64,000 bases of DNA from Pelobates cultripes (lineage: Eukaryota; Chordata; Amphibia; Anura; Pelobatidae), in NCBI GenBank assembly GCA_933207985.1, contig OW240918.1, forward strand, positions 23,844,538 to 23,908,537, written 5' to 3'. The translations under genes were made by a program, and so were the position numbers. The notes beneath the pieces are model-generated. The model did not search any database, was not told the DNA's origin, and saw only the letters and a list, made by a program, of their open reading frames with translations. Shown here one piece after another: positions 1-21,023 of the stretch. The number at the start of each line of letters is the position of its first letter. The stretch's first letter is position 1.

Positions 1-1321
1 GTACTATTTTTTTTGACAACTACCAAATCATGTCTAATTAGTCATTAATAACAGGTGATGGTGTTCAATGGAAAATCATATTGTGGTTTATATGCTGTGC
101 TTTTCCTCAAAGCATGTGACTTTGAGTTAAATATTGCCCCATAAAAAAATATTGCCCAATCAATCACTCCTACAGTTAATTAAATCTACGTCAATCAACA
201 ATAAAATTTTGTGCAATTTTTACTCTGTATGGCCCTCTTCAAATTTAAATTGTCAAACACTGGAAAATATGTGTTGGTAATATTAGTGTCATTTAGATAT
301 ACATTCTGTAATATACTAAGACAAAATACCTCCTATGATCTAACAAAATAAACGTCAATAGAGATTATTTTTTTTCATTTTAACATTGGCTATTACTGTC
401 CTCCAATGTTATTATTTGTAAGCGAATGCAACATGCTCAAATAGACTTTCCAGTCAATTTACCCAAATTCCAACAGGAACTGGCTTATAAATTGGTTCCA
501 ACTGGAACTGTTCATTTGAAATTTCCTAGTTCAGGAAATTGTACCCATACTAGGGTGAACCCATCACTGATATAATCAGGGACATTTAAAAATAAATAAA
601 ATCATTCCGCAGGGCTAAAACGAGTCAAATGTAGATGGTACTTTCAATCTTAACTTTACTTAGTGCTTCCCTGCAGAAATGTATTAATTTCTGTAAACAT
701 CCTTAATTATACAAACAGTGAGGTCACCCCGACCTGTACATGCCTTGACAAGTACCCTAGAACAGGAAACATTAACTCATCCTTAAATCCCCAAAATTTA
801 TTTTTGTAATATCATCCTGTGAGGATACATGTGAATCAAGCATGAGGGAAGCCATTTTGTGAGATTCACGTGTTCCAAAGACTCAACCTACATGTAGTCT
901 ACATGCAAGGATGTCTTCAAAAGTTGCCACATTGGGGGAATTCAAGGACTAGAGTTTGAAATGCCTGTTCTAGATTACAGATGGATATGTTTAATACTCT
1001 ACACAAAAAAAGATACTACTCTAATGTTAATGTCAGTAAAAGATTTGTGAATAGGGCACAATAAATGTCTACCTACACATGTATATGCATATATATATAT
1101 ATGTGGGTGTCAACTATTTTACCCGTGATAGAGCATCACAAGATGCCTTTATCTGGCAAAATAAAATGGTCTGTAGTTCTATCTTCTGTATGTTATGAGA
1201 AATCACATAAACCCCTTGTGGATGCATTGATTAACCAACAATGCATAAGATAATTAAGCATTGCTGGTGGAGTCTGGAGCAAGTAGGTGGATGATCGTTA
1301 CTCTATATCAAGTTCCCAAAC
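1..1321 (-). other. CACNB4: CACNB4 3' UTR and downstream flank
   Basis: Sequence following the CACNB4 stop on the minus strand, AT-rich and without recognisable coding exons. Minus-strand polyadenylation hexamers are present: AATAAA at 797-802 and the variant ATTAAA at 990-995. Which one is used, or whether the UTR continues past the window edge as in mammals, cannot be decided. A short TA run lies at 1085-1102. The small open frames here (1065-1253, 1261-1554) look like chance or antisense shadows of exon 14. Confidence 0.6.
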
Positions 1322-1612
<291 letters not shown>

Positions 1613-1860
1613 TCAAACAATAGACTTAGCCAAGACACCTTACCACTAAAATGGTCATTGAAAAGCTGAACTTGCCATATCTTCTAGGATTTACCAAATT
1701 CCAATAAAAATTTAAACTTTCCTTATTTCATAAAAACAGATACAATGGAGGGGCACAAAAAGACTAAACAGTTAAAGAAAATGCTTGATGTTTCTATATA
1801 AAATGAGTATCAAACATAATAAAAACGATTTAACTGTTTAGTATATGCATATATATATAT

Positions 1861-2130
1861 GCAGGGACATTTTAGCTGCGAGGCAAACAAGGCATTTGTC
1901 TTGGGCGGCATTTTCCAGGGGGCAGCAAAAAAAGCCGCCCCCAAATGCCCAGGGCAAAGTCCAGGGCATTTGACGTCATATTCCGGCTCCCGGCATCACT
2001 CTGCGGCCAGCGCCACCCGCCCGACCACCCAGCAGCCCCACTAGACCCCAGGGAGAGGAAGAATCCCCCCCCCAGCATTCCCAAAGGTAAGGAGGCTGGG
2101 GAGGGGTTGAATTTAAAAAAAAGAACCACA
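1861..2130 (+). repeat. GC-rich interspersed module 1 with CRE-containing motif
   Basis: GC-rich block sharply distinct from the AT-rich intron. It holds GGGCGGCATTTTCCAGGGGG, then TTTGACGTCATATTCCGGCTCCC near 1969-1991 (split here: TTTGACGTCATATT and CCGGCTCCCGGCATCAC), then CACTAGACCCCAGGGAG and CCCAAAGGTAAGGAGGCTGG. The same ordered motifs recur at about 6200-6460 and 35990-36190, so it is one mobile family. The superfamily is not identified. The 5' edge is an ATATATATATGC run. Confidence 0.7.
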
Positions 2131-2612
2131 AGTGTGTGAGTGTGTGTTAGTGAGTGTGTGTGTGTCTTAGTGAGTGTGTGTGTCTGTTAGTGAGTGAGAG
2201 TGAGTGAGTGAGTGAGTGAGTGTGTGTTAGTGAGTGAGTGTGTGTTGGTGAGTGAGTGTGTGTTGGTGAATGTGTGTGTGTTAGTGAGTGTCTGTTAGTG
2301 TGTGTGTGTGTCTGTTAGTGAGTGTGTGTGTGTGTGTTAGTGAGTGAGTGTGTGTCTGTGTGTTAGTGAGTGAGTGTGTGTTAGTGTGTGTGTGTGTCTG
2401 TTAGTGAGTGTGTGTGTGTTAGTGAGTGTGTGTGTGTTAGTGAGTGTCTGTTAGTGTGTGTGTGGGTCTGTTAGTGTGTCTGTAAGTGAGTGTGTCTGTT
2501 AGGGAGTGTGTTACTATGTGTGTGTCTGTTAGTGAGAGTGTATGCGTGTCTGTTAGTGAATGTGTGTGTCTGCTAGTAACTGTATGTGTCTCTTAGTGAG
2601 TGTGTTTGTATT
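2131..2612 (+). repeat. TG/TGAG/TTAG microsatellite array
   Basis: About 480 bp of impure (GTGT)n with GTTAGTGAGT and GTCTGTTAGT interruptions, directly joined to the GC-rich module on its left. It is followed at 2615-2665 by a G-run segment (GGGGAAGGGTGGGGTGG). Interruptions show a secondary 20-30 bp period (TGTGTGTTAGTGAG). Confidence 0.9.
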
Positions 2613-3261
2613 TAGAAGGCGGGGCAGTGGGGAAGGGTGGGGTGGTGCGGGGGTGGGGGGGCGCACAAAACCAGGATACCACTGTATATATGTGTATATA
2701 TACACAGAGACAAATATATGGAGAGCACATTCAATATGTGTCACATATGTAAAGCCTTGGTGCTATTCTCGGCCACCAATAAAAGCCGTTGAAAGGGGGT
2801 AAATAGCTGCTGTTAATTTTATTGTGTTTTATTCTATTTATTTTTTTTGTACAAATTTAAACCAATCATTCCAATCCTCAACCGGAAAATATGTTTATAA
2901 TTACAATTCTTTATTCAAAGCAAATTACTGTACAGCAATAAGGGAAGGTGGCCTTCAACAGTATACGAGGAGTAGAAACAGAACTCGAGTACCTTGACTA
3001 TATTTAAAAAAAAGGTAAAAAATACAAACCTGAAACCATACTACATACAAACACACATTAAATATAAAAAATAAAGAAACCTACTTTCGCATAAAGAATT
3101 GCAAAGATACATTTGAAGTTTGTCGATGCCAAGTGTCCAACAATTTCTTATAAACCAAGACTATATGGTGTACAATGGCAGATAACTTATCCCTTAACAA
3201 TAACAGGACATTGTTTTTTTAAGGAATACATTCACAAAATGATTAATAAACATATTAGTCA

Positions 3262-5401
<2,140 letters not shown>

Positions 5402-5782
5402 CTACAAAAACAGAATCATGTTTTTTGTTAAAAATATTTATTTTCACCTCAGAGATGGATGCCTGTAGCTATAAGCATTTATTCGCTGTGGGAGTTGGTA
5501 ACTGAGTTGCAAAAATAAGGGCACGTTGAGACAAAATTAAATATTTTTTTTTGTAAATCAATTTTTATTAAGCTTTCTTCAGAGAATACAAACATCGGTC
5601 ACTGTATTAGCATTAATATATTTTTTTATTTTTTTGTTGGTGTTGTGGTATAAAATGTATAATACAGTTGGCAACTCACCACAACTTTAGAAAAATAAAA
5701 CCCATAGACTCAAAATAGTTGCAGCAGTTATCACAACCATGAATCGCAACAATTACAATTTCTTTGAAAGCGCTAAGCCAGG

Positions 5783-5915
5783 CGTTGACTAGCTTCAGCA
5801 CTCCAGATATTGTGAACCACATCACCCATAATGCTTTGATAGCCATAATGCTGGCAAAGCATCAGGGAAAATGTAGTCCACAACACCTGGAGTGCCAAAG
5901 GTTGCCCTTAGCCAT
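5783..5915 (+). mobile_element. hAT-like miniature element fragment
   Basis: Contains GCACTCCAGATATTGTG near the left and ACAACACCTGGAGTGCCAAA near the right, in inverted relation, around an AATGCTGGCAAAGCATCAGG centre. It is closely similar to the copy at 19324-19457. No clear target duplication seen. Confidence 0.55.
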
Positions 5916-5999
5916 AACGGCACCATTCATCATTTTATCATTTTCATATGTTCTCACTGCTTTAGGTCAACAACTCCACTTAGCTTCAAATGACCTATG

Positions 6000-6535
6000 C
6001 AGTGGCGTACATACCGGGGTCGCAGGGGTCGCGGCTGCAACCAGGCCCGGCCCACCAGGGGGCCCGGCCACCCTGCGACACGGTATGTACCCACTGTGGC
6101 CAGCCTCTTCTCCTGGGGGCCCAGGAGCCGGCCACCTCAGGGCCCCACGAGGCTGGCCCTGGTGTCACCCGGCGGGCAGGCTGGCAGACGCGCGAGGGAG
6201 CACTGTCCCCTGAGTGCTCCCTCTTCGGCTCCCTCACGCACCACACTGATACCGGAGCCGGAAGATGACGTCATCTTCCGGCTCCGGCATCAGTACACCG
6301 CGTGTGATGGAGCTGAACAGGGAGCACTCAGGGGACAGTGCTCCCTTGCGCGCCCGCCAGCCAGCCAGCCAGACAGCCAGCCCACAGGACCGGCCACCCA
6401 GGAGCAACACTGGACCCCAGGGAATCCCCTCAGCACCCCCAAAGGTAGGGAGGTGTGTGTGTTAGAGTGTGTGTGTTAGTGTTAGAGTGTGTATGTGTTA
6501 GTGTTAGAGAGTGTGTGTGAGTGTGTGTGTGTGTA
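6000..6535 (+). repeat. GC-rich module 2 with 50-bp CRE palindrome and TG array
   Basis: Begins CAGTGGCGTACATACCGGGG, a hAT-like end motif, and runs through repeated GGGGTCGCAGGGGTCGCGG. At 6245-6294 lies a 50-bp palindrome with one mismatched pair, centred on TGACGTCA (6266-6273), with arms GGAGCCGGAAGA / TCTTCCGGCTCC. CAGCACCCCCAAAGGTAGGG then leads into a (TG)n/GTTAGAGTGTG array at about 6447-6535. Architecture matches modules 1 and 3. Confidence 0.75.
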
Positions 6536-6544
6536 GCATACAAA

Positions 6545-6769
6545 CCGCCCATAGGAAAGAATTACTCAATGATTTCCTATCGACGTTCAGCGTCTTCTCA
6601 CTGTGATTTTCACAGTGAGAATCGCAGAAGCTCCTCTAGCGGCTGTCAATGAGACAGCCACTAGAGGCTGGATTAACCCTATGTTTTCAGCTGCAGGGTT
6701 AAACTAGAGGGACCTGGCACCCAGACCACTTCATTGAGCTGATGTGATCTGGGTGTCTGTAGTGGTCCT
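6545..6769 (+). mobile_element. TTAA-type miniature element, right part
   Basis: Ends GTAGTGGTCCT immediately before TTAA (6770-6773). CAGACCACTTCATTGAGCTG and the GCTGTCAATGAGACAGCC / CTAGAGG block match the element at 59151-59579 in the opposite orientation. The left end is not defined, perhaps interrupted by module 2. Confidence 0.6.
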
Positions 6770-6793
6770 TTAAGTGTATGTGTATCTGCATGC

Positions 6794-6957
6794 ACTGGCG
6801 TACATACAGCGGTTGCAGGGGTCGCAGCCCTGCGACCCCTGCGACCAGGTGCCCGCCGCCATGTGTTGCGGCCCCAGCCCGCGCAGAGTGAGCGCGTGAG
6901 GGGGGGGCACGGATCAGTTTTCGCACCGGGGCCCCATGGATTGCGTGTATGCCACTG
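6794..6957 (+). mobile_element. Short GC-rich element with CACTGGCGTA / GTATGCCACTG ends
   Basis: Bounded by CACTGGCGTACATAC on the left and GCGTGTATGCCACTGG on the right, an inverted-end pair. The interior has repeated GGGTCGCAGCCCTGCGACC motifs, also seen in module 2. Probably a non-autonomous hAT-type element; target duplication not clear. Confidence 0.55.
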
Positions 6958-7707
6958 GACCTATGGCTGGCTGAGAATGGTAGATGCTGCAGTCCCAGAG
7001 AAGCTGGAGAGAGGCCACAGAGCCACAAATCTTCAAATATGTTTGTCTTTCAAGAACAAGCTTTCATAAGTAATTGTTTTAAAGTTAAAAGAAGAACTGG
7101 ATGGTTGCATGAGAACATGTTCGACAATTTATTTCAGTTTCTACTTTACGCAATCTGAATAATTTTAACAATTTATACAAATATAGGATATTTGTTCTTA
7201 TTTACCCTTACAGGTGATCAGTTTGAGACATATGATATCTGAATATGCACCCTTTCAGCCAATCAAGGCAGACTTTTAACGTAATGTCTGTCTGAGAGGT
7301 AATTGTTCTCACGGTTAAAGTTTGTAGAGTTTCACCCAACGCTAAATAATAATGATCTGGTAAACTGAATTGCAACATTTTGGCAAAATTAGCATTTGTG
7401 GAAATAGCTAGTTTCCAATAGCTAGTTGCAAATTTTTCTAGCTAAATTCAGCTATTACATTTTAATTCACTACAAATTAATTTTAATTGAATAAATCATT
7501 GCTGTCTCATATTTCATTATCTCCATTTTGAATATAAACATTTAAAGAATAAAACAGCTTTTAGATCCTGCTTTCTGCTTCATATTTTAGAAAACAACAG
7601 GTTCTGGGGAGGGAAAAATGTGATGTATGTTTAAAAAGCACAAAATATAACAAAATAGGGAATAAACCTCCCAGGGTCACTTGGAAGGGATATTTAATTT
7701 GTTCTTT

Positions 7708-7767
7708 AACCCCGTAAGGACCAAACTTCTGGAATAAAAGGGAACCATGACATGTCCTTATGGGGTT
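7708..7767. repeat. CCTTAAGG-type palindromic miniature repeat
   Basis: TAACCCCGTAAGGACCAAAC on the left pairs with GTCCTTATGGGGTTA on the right around TTCTGGAATAAAAGGG. Further copies lie at 10859-10937 and 58197-58274, and a right-half fragment at about 42304-42327. Confidence 0.75.
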
Positions 7768-8043
7768 AAACAACTGTCTCAAATATAGGGCACAATTTAA
7801 TATTGTCGAATAAGCTTTCCGAATTATTTAATATTTCTGTAAAAATGATTTAATAGAATGAAGAATATCTAAATTATTTAATATTATGATATATTTTATA
7901 TATTACATTTATGTGATATATCTTTTCATATTTTTATATGTTGAAAAGGTAATTTGAAAAGTTTATCCAAAGATATTAAATTATTTGGAAAGCTTATCGA
8001 ACAATATTAAATTGAGGCCCATTTGTATGGTAAGTGCTAGTTA

Positions 8044-8502
<459 letters not shown>

Positions 8503-10105
8503 CTACATTTAGCGTCTCCCATAGAGACACATTGATTGAATGCGTCACTATAAAGAGATGCTGATGGACAGTGTGACAATTTGCCACACATGTGCACTAT
8601 TCCCCTATGGGGAGGCATTGGATTGGCTGAGATCATCAACATTAATGATCTCAGCCAAGAAGGCAGAGTGGCAGAACTGAGAGTGGCGCGGTGATTGAGT
8701 AAAGGTAAGTAAATCTGCTTACTGTCTTAATTTAGGGATCCCTATAATCTAACTAGGTACTAGGACGCTATAATGTTATGAATACATGTTTAAATTCCTA
8801 ATGATTTAGTGTTCATTTAAGTAAACATTACAATAGGGAAGATGAGTGATCTGAGCTTCTTAGTAGATGTGGAAGATGTGTACCAGCCTCCCATAATCTA
8901 TGATAAATCAGTAAAACAATCACTCACAATTCGCTCTATAAAGTAAAATCAGTCAGGACTCTTACTTGCTAGAAGTGAGGTTGAGGAAATCTGTACATAG
9001 TTAAACTTTTACATGGTTGAACATCATGGCATTTGTAGATTAAACCAACAGATGGAGATCTTGCTATTAACCCCCCATGTGATAGGTGGATTTTTGTGAA
9101 CTGCATATACCATAGTGTGTATGTATATCTTTGGTGACCGATGTATACTAGAAAGGATTTTGTCATCTTTATTTACATGCAAGGAGAATGGTATAACACT
9201 AAATACATAGATTAAACAAAGTAGAAACAGGAAAGCATTTAAAATTACAACATCTAATTGTTACCATACTAGTAAGATTTTCTGGCACAAGAAAGAAATT
9301 GTTTAAATAAGGTTGTATACACGATGCGTTCAGTGTTAAGTGATTGATTTAAAAAAATACAACTAATTTTAAAAAATCATCACATATGGGGAAATAAATG
9401 TTGAACCACACATATTTTAATGTAGCGGAATTTAAATTAAATCATTAAATCTACAGCATGAGAATAAATAAATTATGAATTAATATATCCTCTGGAAATG
9501 TAATAGTATTAAATCTGTTTGTACCATTTTGCGTTCCACCATTTTGCGTTCCACTGGTTCCTTTTGGTTAAAAGGAATTCTGTAAGAATAATCTGCCGTT
9601 CCCAACAATGGACCTTTGTCAACATATTTTAGACTCATTGTAGCATGTCTGTGGTCAGACTCCACAACTCACAGTCAATATACCCCTATAACTGCCCAGT
9701 GCTTATAAGCAAGACCATCTCTCCCACTACTCTGTGTAAAATAAACACGCTAGTCGATATTCCAAGTGTACATCTTAACAAACGTACTCTAGGTGCATTT
9801 TGTCTGCACCTTATGCTAAGGACAGAGTTTATAACAATTATAATTATTTGTATAGCGCTGACATATTCTGCCGCACTGTACATTAGGCAACCAAGATTCA
9901 TATTTCATACATTTCAACAAAATAATAGGTTAAGTGTCCCCTGACAAAACTATTTTACAATCTAAAGGATGATTGGCAGCAAGCTAAGATGGAGGTGTCA
10001 GTTGCAGGATAACGAGGTGTTCGATATTAATTCAATTTAGAGATGAGTAAATATAATATTAAAATCCTGGGCAGTGAAAGTTATTCTTTAAAGCAAAATT
10101 GTTTT

Positions 10106-10560
10106 ATAAAACATAGAAACATAGAATGTGACGGCAGATAAGAACCATTTGGCCCATCTAGTCTGCCCAATTTTCTAAATACTTCTCTGGCCTTATCATA
10201 TAACAAGGATAGTGTTATGGCTATCCCACACATGCTTAAACTCCTTTACTGTGTTAACCTCTACCACTTCAGCTGGAAGGCTATTCCATGCATCCACTAC
10301 CCTCTCAGTAAAGTAATACTTCCTGATATTATTTTTAAACCTTTGCCCTTCTAATTTAAGACTATGTCCTCTTGTTGTGGTAGTTTTTCTTCTTTTTCTC
10401 CTCCTTTACTGTGCTGATTCCCTTTATTTAAATGTTTCTATCATATCCCCCCTGTCTCGTCTTTCCTCCAAGCAATACATGTTAAATTCCTTTAACCTTC
10501 CCTTGTAAGTTTTATCCTGAAATCCATGAACCAGTTTTGTAGCCCTTCTCTGAAAACAAT
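10106..10560 (-). pseudogene. CR1-like LINE ORF2 C-terminal fragment
   Basis: The reverse strand carries the decayed end of a non-LTR retrotransposon reverse-transcriptase ORF. The recognisable consensus is an RGHSLKL-type segment, then FRKYYFTE-VVDAWNSLP-EVVEV-TVKEFK, typical of the CR1/L2 group. It is broken by stops and frameshifts. The same segment is present on the plus strand at 58640-58860 and a shorter piece on the minus strand at 33427-33540. The 5' part of the LINE is absent. Confidence 0.55.
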
Positions 10561-10858
10561 GTGACAGACGTCAGAGGATTGGCTACAGTACTCATTATGA
10601 ATTCTGGCATGAATTAAAAACTTCCAAACTGTATATATGTTCCTTTCATGTTTGTGTAACCGCCAATACATTAACATGCAGAGATTATCTAATTTATTAT
10701 CTAGTTTATTCAGTAAACTGTGAATTGAAATGACTAACAGATTGCAAAACCTTTGGTCGCATAGCTAAGCTGTGACTATATCTGCACTCGCCAATCTTTC
10801 CAGAGCTGAATATATTTCCTATATTTTACAATGTGGGTTTTGATTCAATGCAATCTGC

Positions 10859-10937
10859 TTAACCCCTTAAGGACACATGACATGTGTGACATGTCATGAT
10901 TCCCTTTTATTCCAGAAGTTTGGTCCTTAAGGGGTTA
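10859..10937. repeat. CCTTAAGG-type palindromic miniature repeat
   Basis: TAACCCCTTAAGGACACATG and its complement TCCTTAAGGGGTTA flank a short centre containing TTATTCCAGAAGTTTGG. About 79 bp. A typical abundant frog miniature palindrome, from my recollection. Confidence 0.85.
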
Positions 10938-12276
10938 AAGTCCTAAATGTAGAATATATATAATCTGCAAGAACCATCTTCACATGGCATCTCATTATCA
11001 TCTTTCCGAATTAACTAAGCTATCTATAATTCTCAATCAATTATCACATTTCCCAACAGAAAAATCTACACAGAGTTTCACTACACACAGATTACTATGT
11101 GAGATTTTAAAAATAGCAACTGCATTCGCAAGTAAATATAGCAACTGCATTAGTTCACATTTTCGTAGTTTTATTTTTTTTTTAACATTAAAACTCTACA
11201 CATTTAGCATGGGTCATTATTCTGTATGCGATGCCATACGTGTTAAAGTCAGCGTTATATCATGTTTATTTTTAGTTGCGATATTTTCGCATTATAACTT
11301 ATAAATTAATGCAGCGTACCTTGGCAGCTACTTAAGAAAGTGCAAAACTAGCATTAAAGTTCAACGCCAGCTTTGGTGTGCCAATTCTTTCATCAGTACA
11401 GCTCCAGAGATTAGCTCCTAGAAGATTATCTGGGTAATTTATGTGACTGCTGGAAACTCCACGCAAATTCAGATTGAATCTCAAATTTTCAAAGTTTCAA
11501 AGCAAAACTGACACATATAATTTAAATATGTGTAAGACAAAAGAAAGGAAATCGCAGAAGACAAAAGAAAGGACAAGACACACGAACAGGTGAGTAACAT
11601 GGAAACACTTCCATCCCATAGTGACAACGTTTCAGCCTTTGAAACAGTCTTTGTTAAGCAATTAATAATAAAAATAAATTACTTTTTCCCAGTTTTGCTA
11701 TTTGAGTTTAAAATGTGAAATTCACTTTGAATTTCTGTCGATTCACACTTTTATTGAATACTTGTGTCAGCATGGAAGAATATGGTATAAGATCAGAATA
11801 TATTTGGAGATTACTGAGTTAGTCGAAGTTGATACACAAACCGACTACGTTATTCAAACAGGGAGAGTGATTTTTAATGCCCAGCCAATTCTTTCCATTT
11901 CAACAACATTATCAAATGTCACAGTTTGACATAATGTGTTGACTTGTACCCAGATGGAAAATTTATATAGATGAATAGTTAATATGACATATGATACATT
12001 ATATCTGGCATACATTTGTGGGTGTAAATTAATAGCCACTTTCCAACACTTAATATTATTTAGTTTACAGATCAATATATCAATATCTGTTATCAGATAT
12101 TATTTTGGCACTTCCTGAATGCATACAAATATTTTAGGGCACCTTCTATGAATTGGGGAAAAACAAGCACTTTGAATTCATACTGATCTATGAAATTAGA
12201 AAGTTATGTGGATCCATCTGTTTGACAAAGCTTTGAGATATTGCTGAATATGCTAATACTGCTAATACTAGACATG

Positions 12277-12480
12277 TGCAATTCGTTTCGGTCCGAATGT
12301 GAATTCGGCGAATTTCGGGCAATTCGGACTTTCGGGTACTTCCAAATGTCTGAATAGATGAATTACCGAATTTCCGAAATTACCGAATTTCCGAAGTGTC
12401 GAAGTGCCGAACTTCCGAAGTGCTGAAGTGCCAAAGTTCCGAAGTTGCTGAAGTTCCGAAGTGTCGAAGTTCCGAAGCAC
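12277..12480 (+). repeat. TTCGG / CCGAAGT-rich interspersed repeat
   Basis: Opens with CATGTGCAATTCGTTTCGG and changes to a run of imperfect 8-17 bp units such as TTCCGAAGTGCCGAAGT from 12366 to 12478. The dense TTCGGAA words give spurious reverse-frame ORFs rich in FGTS. Confidence 0.7.
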
Positions 12481-12689
12481 AGTATTGCCTTAGAACTAAT
12501 ATACTTACCCAGTGAAAGATTGAAGAATGTTACAATGTATACAATTTTAAATAAAATGTATACAAACATAGCCAGGATTCAGCTGTAAGCATTTGCAACA
12601 CTTACAACAATCAAGTAACATACATTCATATAAAATGTAAGTTATTTAGCCAGTCAATGTAATGACAGGAATGAATAAGTAAATAACTA

Positions 12690-13190
12690 CCTAATTCCCA
12701 CAGTATTAGGGAGCTATTTACTAAAAGGCTGAAAGACCTAAATTGGTCTTTCAACCAAATTTACTAATACTAAATAAAGATTACTTAATATTAGTAAATT
12801 ATGCCCCCACTCGCTATGCCGTTATGCCTGTGGCTGCTCACTGTTAGAAAAAAAAGGGGGGGGACCTATTGCCCCCCATCAGCCCCCACCCCTGAGCGGT
12901 GGGTGGGGGCCCTAAGATAAAATAATGGGGGGGAACTATTGTCCTCCCCCCCCGGCCCCCACCCCTGAGCGGCAGGTGGGGGCCCAAAATACTAATAAGG
13001 GGGGACCTAATGTCCTTCCCCCTGGTCCCCACCCCTGAACGGTGGGTGGGGTCCCTAAATTAGAATAGGGGGAGACCTAATGTCTTCCCCCTGGCCCCCA
13101 CCCCTGAGCGGTATAGCGAGTAGGGCAAAATTTACTAATACTAAGTAATTTTTACTTAGTATTAGTAAATTTGGCTGAAAGACCCTATAG
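12690..13190 (+). repeat. G/C-rich satellite block (short copy)
   Basis: CTAAAAGGCTGAAAGACCTA and ATTTACTAATACTAA flank three to four units of CCCCCACCCCTGAGCGGTGG-type satellite (12854-13110). The flanks ATTTACTAATACTAAGTAA and CTTAGTATTAGTAAATTTGG are inverted. The same flank-plus-array arrangement occurs inside 30706-33403, so both derive from one element family. Confidence 0.75.
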
Positions 13191-14372
13191 AGCCAGGAAA
13201 ATGAGTTTAACATAACTAAAATGTGTAATTCTCCATTTGCAATGCTTTTGTCTGATAGAACTGTTTCAATGTACCATTCATAAATTATTCTCATTGGTTT
13301 CTTAAATCTATAAATTTAAACAAACATGTCTAGTTCCTTACGTTATTTTGAGGTAGGATTATATATTTTTTGTAATAATCACATGGTTGGTAATCAATAA
13401 AAGTAAGTCGAATACTAGTAAACATGCTTCTTAATAAAAATGAAAAATATGACTACATTATTTATTTATTTATTTATTTTATTTTTTTTACCTTTGGTAT
13501 TCTAACAATTTCTATTCACGTTTGTTTCTAAGAGTTGTGTATGTAAAGGGACAGATGTAACCATTCGCTGGTCTTGCAACCAGTTATAAACAAAAATCAA
13601 TACAGTATAAAAAGTTAAACATGCTCGGCCTGAAATTTTACATCAATTTCTCATGCACTGACATCTAAAACATTTCTGTCATCTGAAATATTCTTTGCAT
13701 AAATTAATTTAAAACACCAATCCCAAAACAACAATATACTTGTCATCTAAACTACAGTAATTTAACTCTAATTACCACTTGAAGATCTGACAGTATTTCA
13801 GTGTGAAGGTGGCCATCTTGTTAATGCGTCACAATTTTTACACTCTAATCCACATGATTAAGCAAAGACTAATTATAGCATGTGATGTCAGCTGTCAATC
13901 ACATCACATATCATAACCAAGAACATTTCTATTGCTTAATTGTTTAGCTCCTTTTTTGGGGACTGACCAAGCATTGTAGACGTCTATCCCAATTGCTGCA
14001 CACAACCCCTATTCACTAAGCTGTGAACTAGGCTGGGTTACATTGGTTGGCATCAGCAGCGGAACTACTGCAATTTCAGGTGGCCCACTAGGGGTCTCTT
14101 GCACTATGGGCCACCCAATGTGTATTCCTGAACAGGGACCCAGTCGGGCCCTGCAGACCTTTAACAGAGTGACCGGGCCACTCTAGTATTGGCAGCAGTG
14201 GGACGAAGTGATAACCTGTAAAAACATGGGTTGTGTATTTATAAAAATACTGTTTTTTGTTAGGAGTAATTCTTTAATGTATTATCTATATAATGCCACA
14301 ATACATTTGTTACTGTAGTTGATTTACACACGCAGTTGCCTTACTTTGATACATGATAACTAGATTTTTTTA

Positions 14373-16309
<1,937 letters not shown>

Positions 16310-16368
16310 CTCCCATCAAACCTGTGCTTCAAGAAGTCAAAAAGGGCTTTCTGCATCATGTCCGTCAC
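16310..16368 (-). CDS. CACNB4: CACNB4 exon 9 (guanylate-kinase-like domain)
   Basis: This 59-bp exon has 19 codons plus two bases. The acceptor is TCTGGGAAG|GTGACG and the donor GGGAG|GTGAGG. It encodes VTDMMQKALFDFLKHRFDG and the first two bases of Arg253. It is human residues 234-252, a helix of the guanylate-kinase-like domain. Omission of this 59-bp exon would break the frame and truncate most of that domain. Truncated beta-4 isoforms of that general kind (beta-4c) are described in birds and mammals, though I cannot tell whether this species makes one. A pyrimidine-rich stretch of about 80 bases precedes the acceptor on the minus strand. Confidence 0.95.
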
Positions 16369-18648
<2,280 letters not shown>

Positions 18649-18725
18649 CGGCAGAAGGGGGCGTTGCACGAAATGTCCCAGATACCATTTCCCCAAGACT
18701 TGAAGAAGAATTTCCACTTGATTTA
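18649..18725 (-). CDS. CACNB4: CACNB4 exon 6 (HOOK region, serine-rich)
   Basis: This 77-bp exon has one base, 25 codons and one base. The acceptor is TTTTGACAG|TAAATC and the donor GCCG|GTGAGC. It completes Gly174 (GG|T), encodes KSSGNSSSSLGEMVSGTFRA then TPPSA, and supplies the first base of Ala200. This is the flexible serine-rich HOOK between SH3 and guanylate-kinase-like domains, the position where beta-subunit genes use alternative exon cassettes. Human ends the segment TPTST, so the frog differs at three of the last five positions, as expected for the most variable internal part of the protein. The exon is not a multiple of three, so skipping it alone shifts the frame. Confidence 0.94.

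Positions 18726-21023
<2,298 letters not shown>

Noticed and set aside
5997..6479. 160-codon Pro/Gly-rich frame on the plus strand
   Set aside because: Lies within GC module 2; the sister modules do not preserve the frame.
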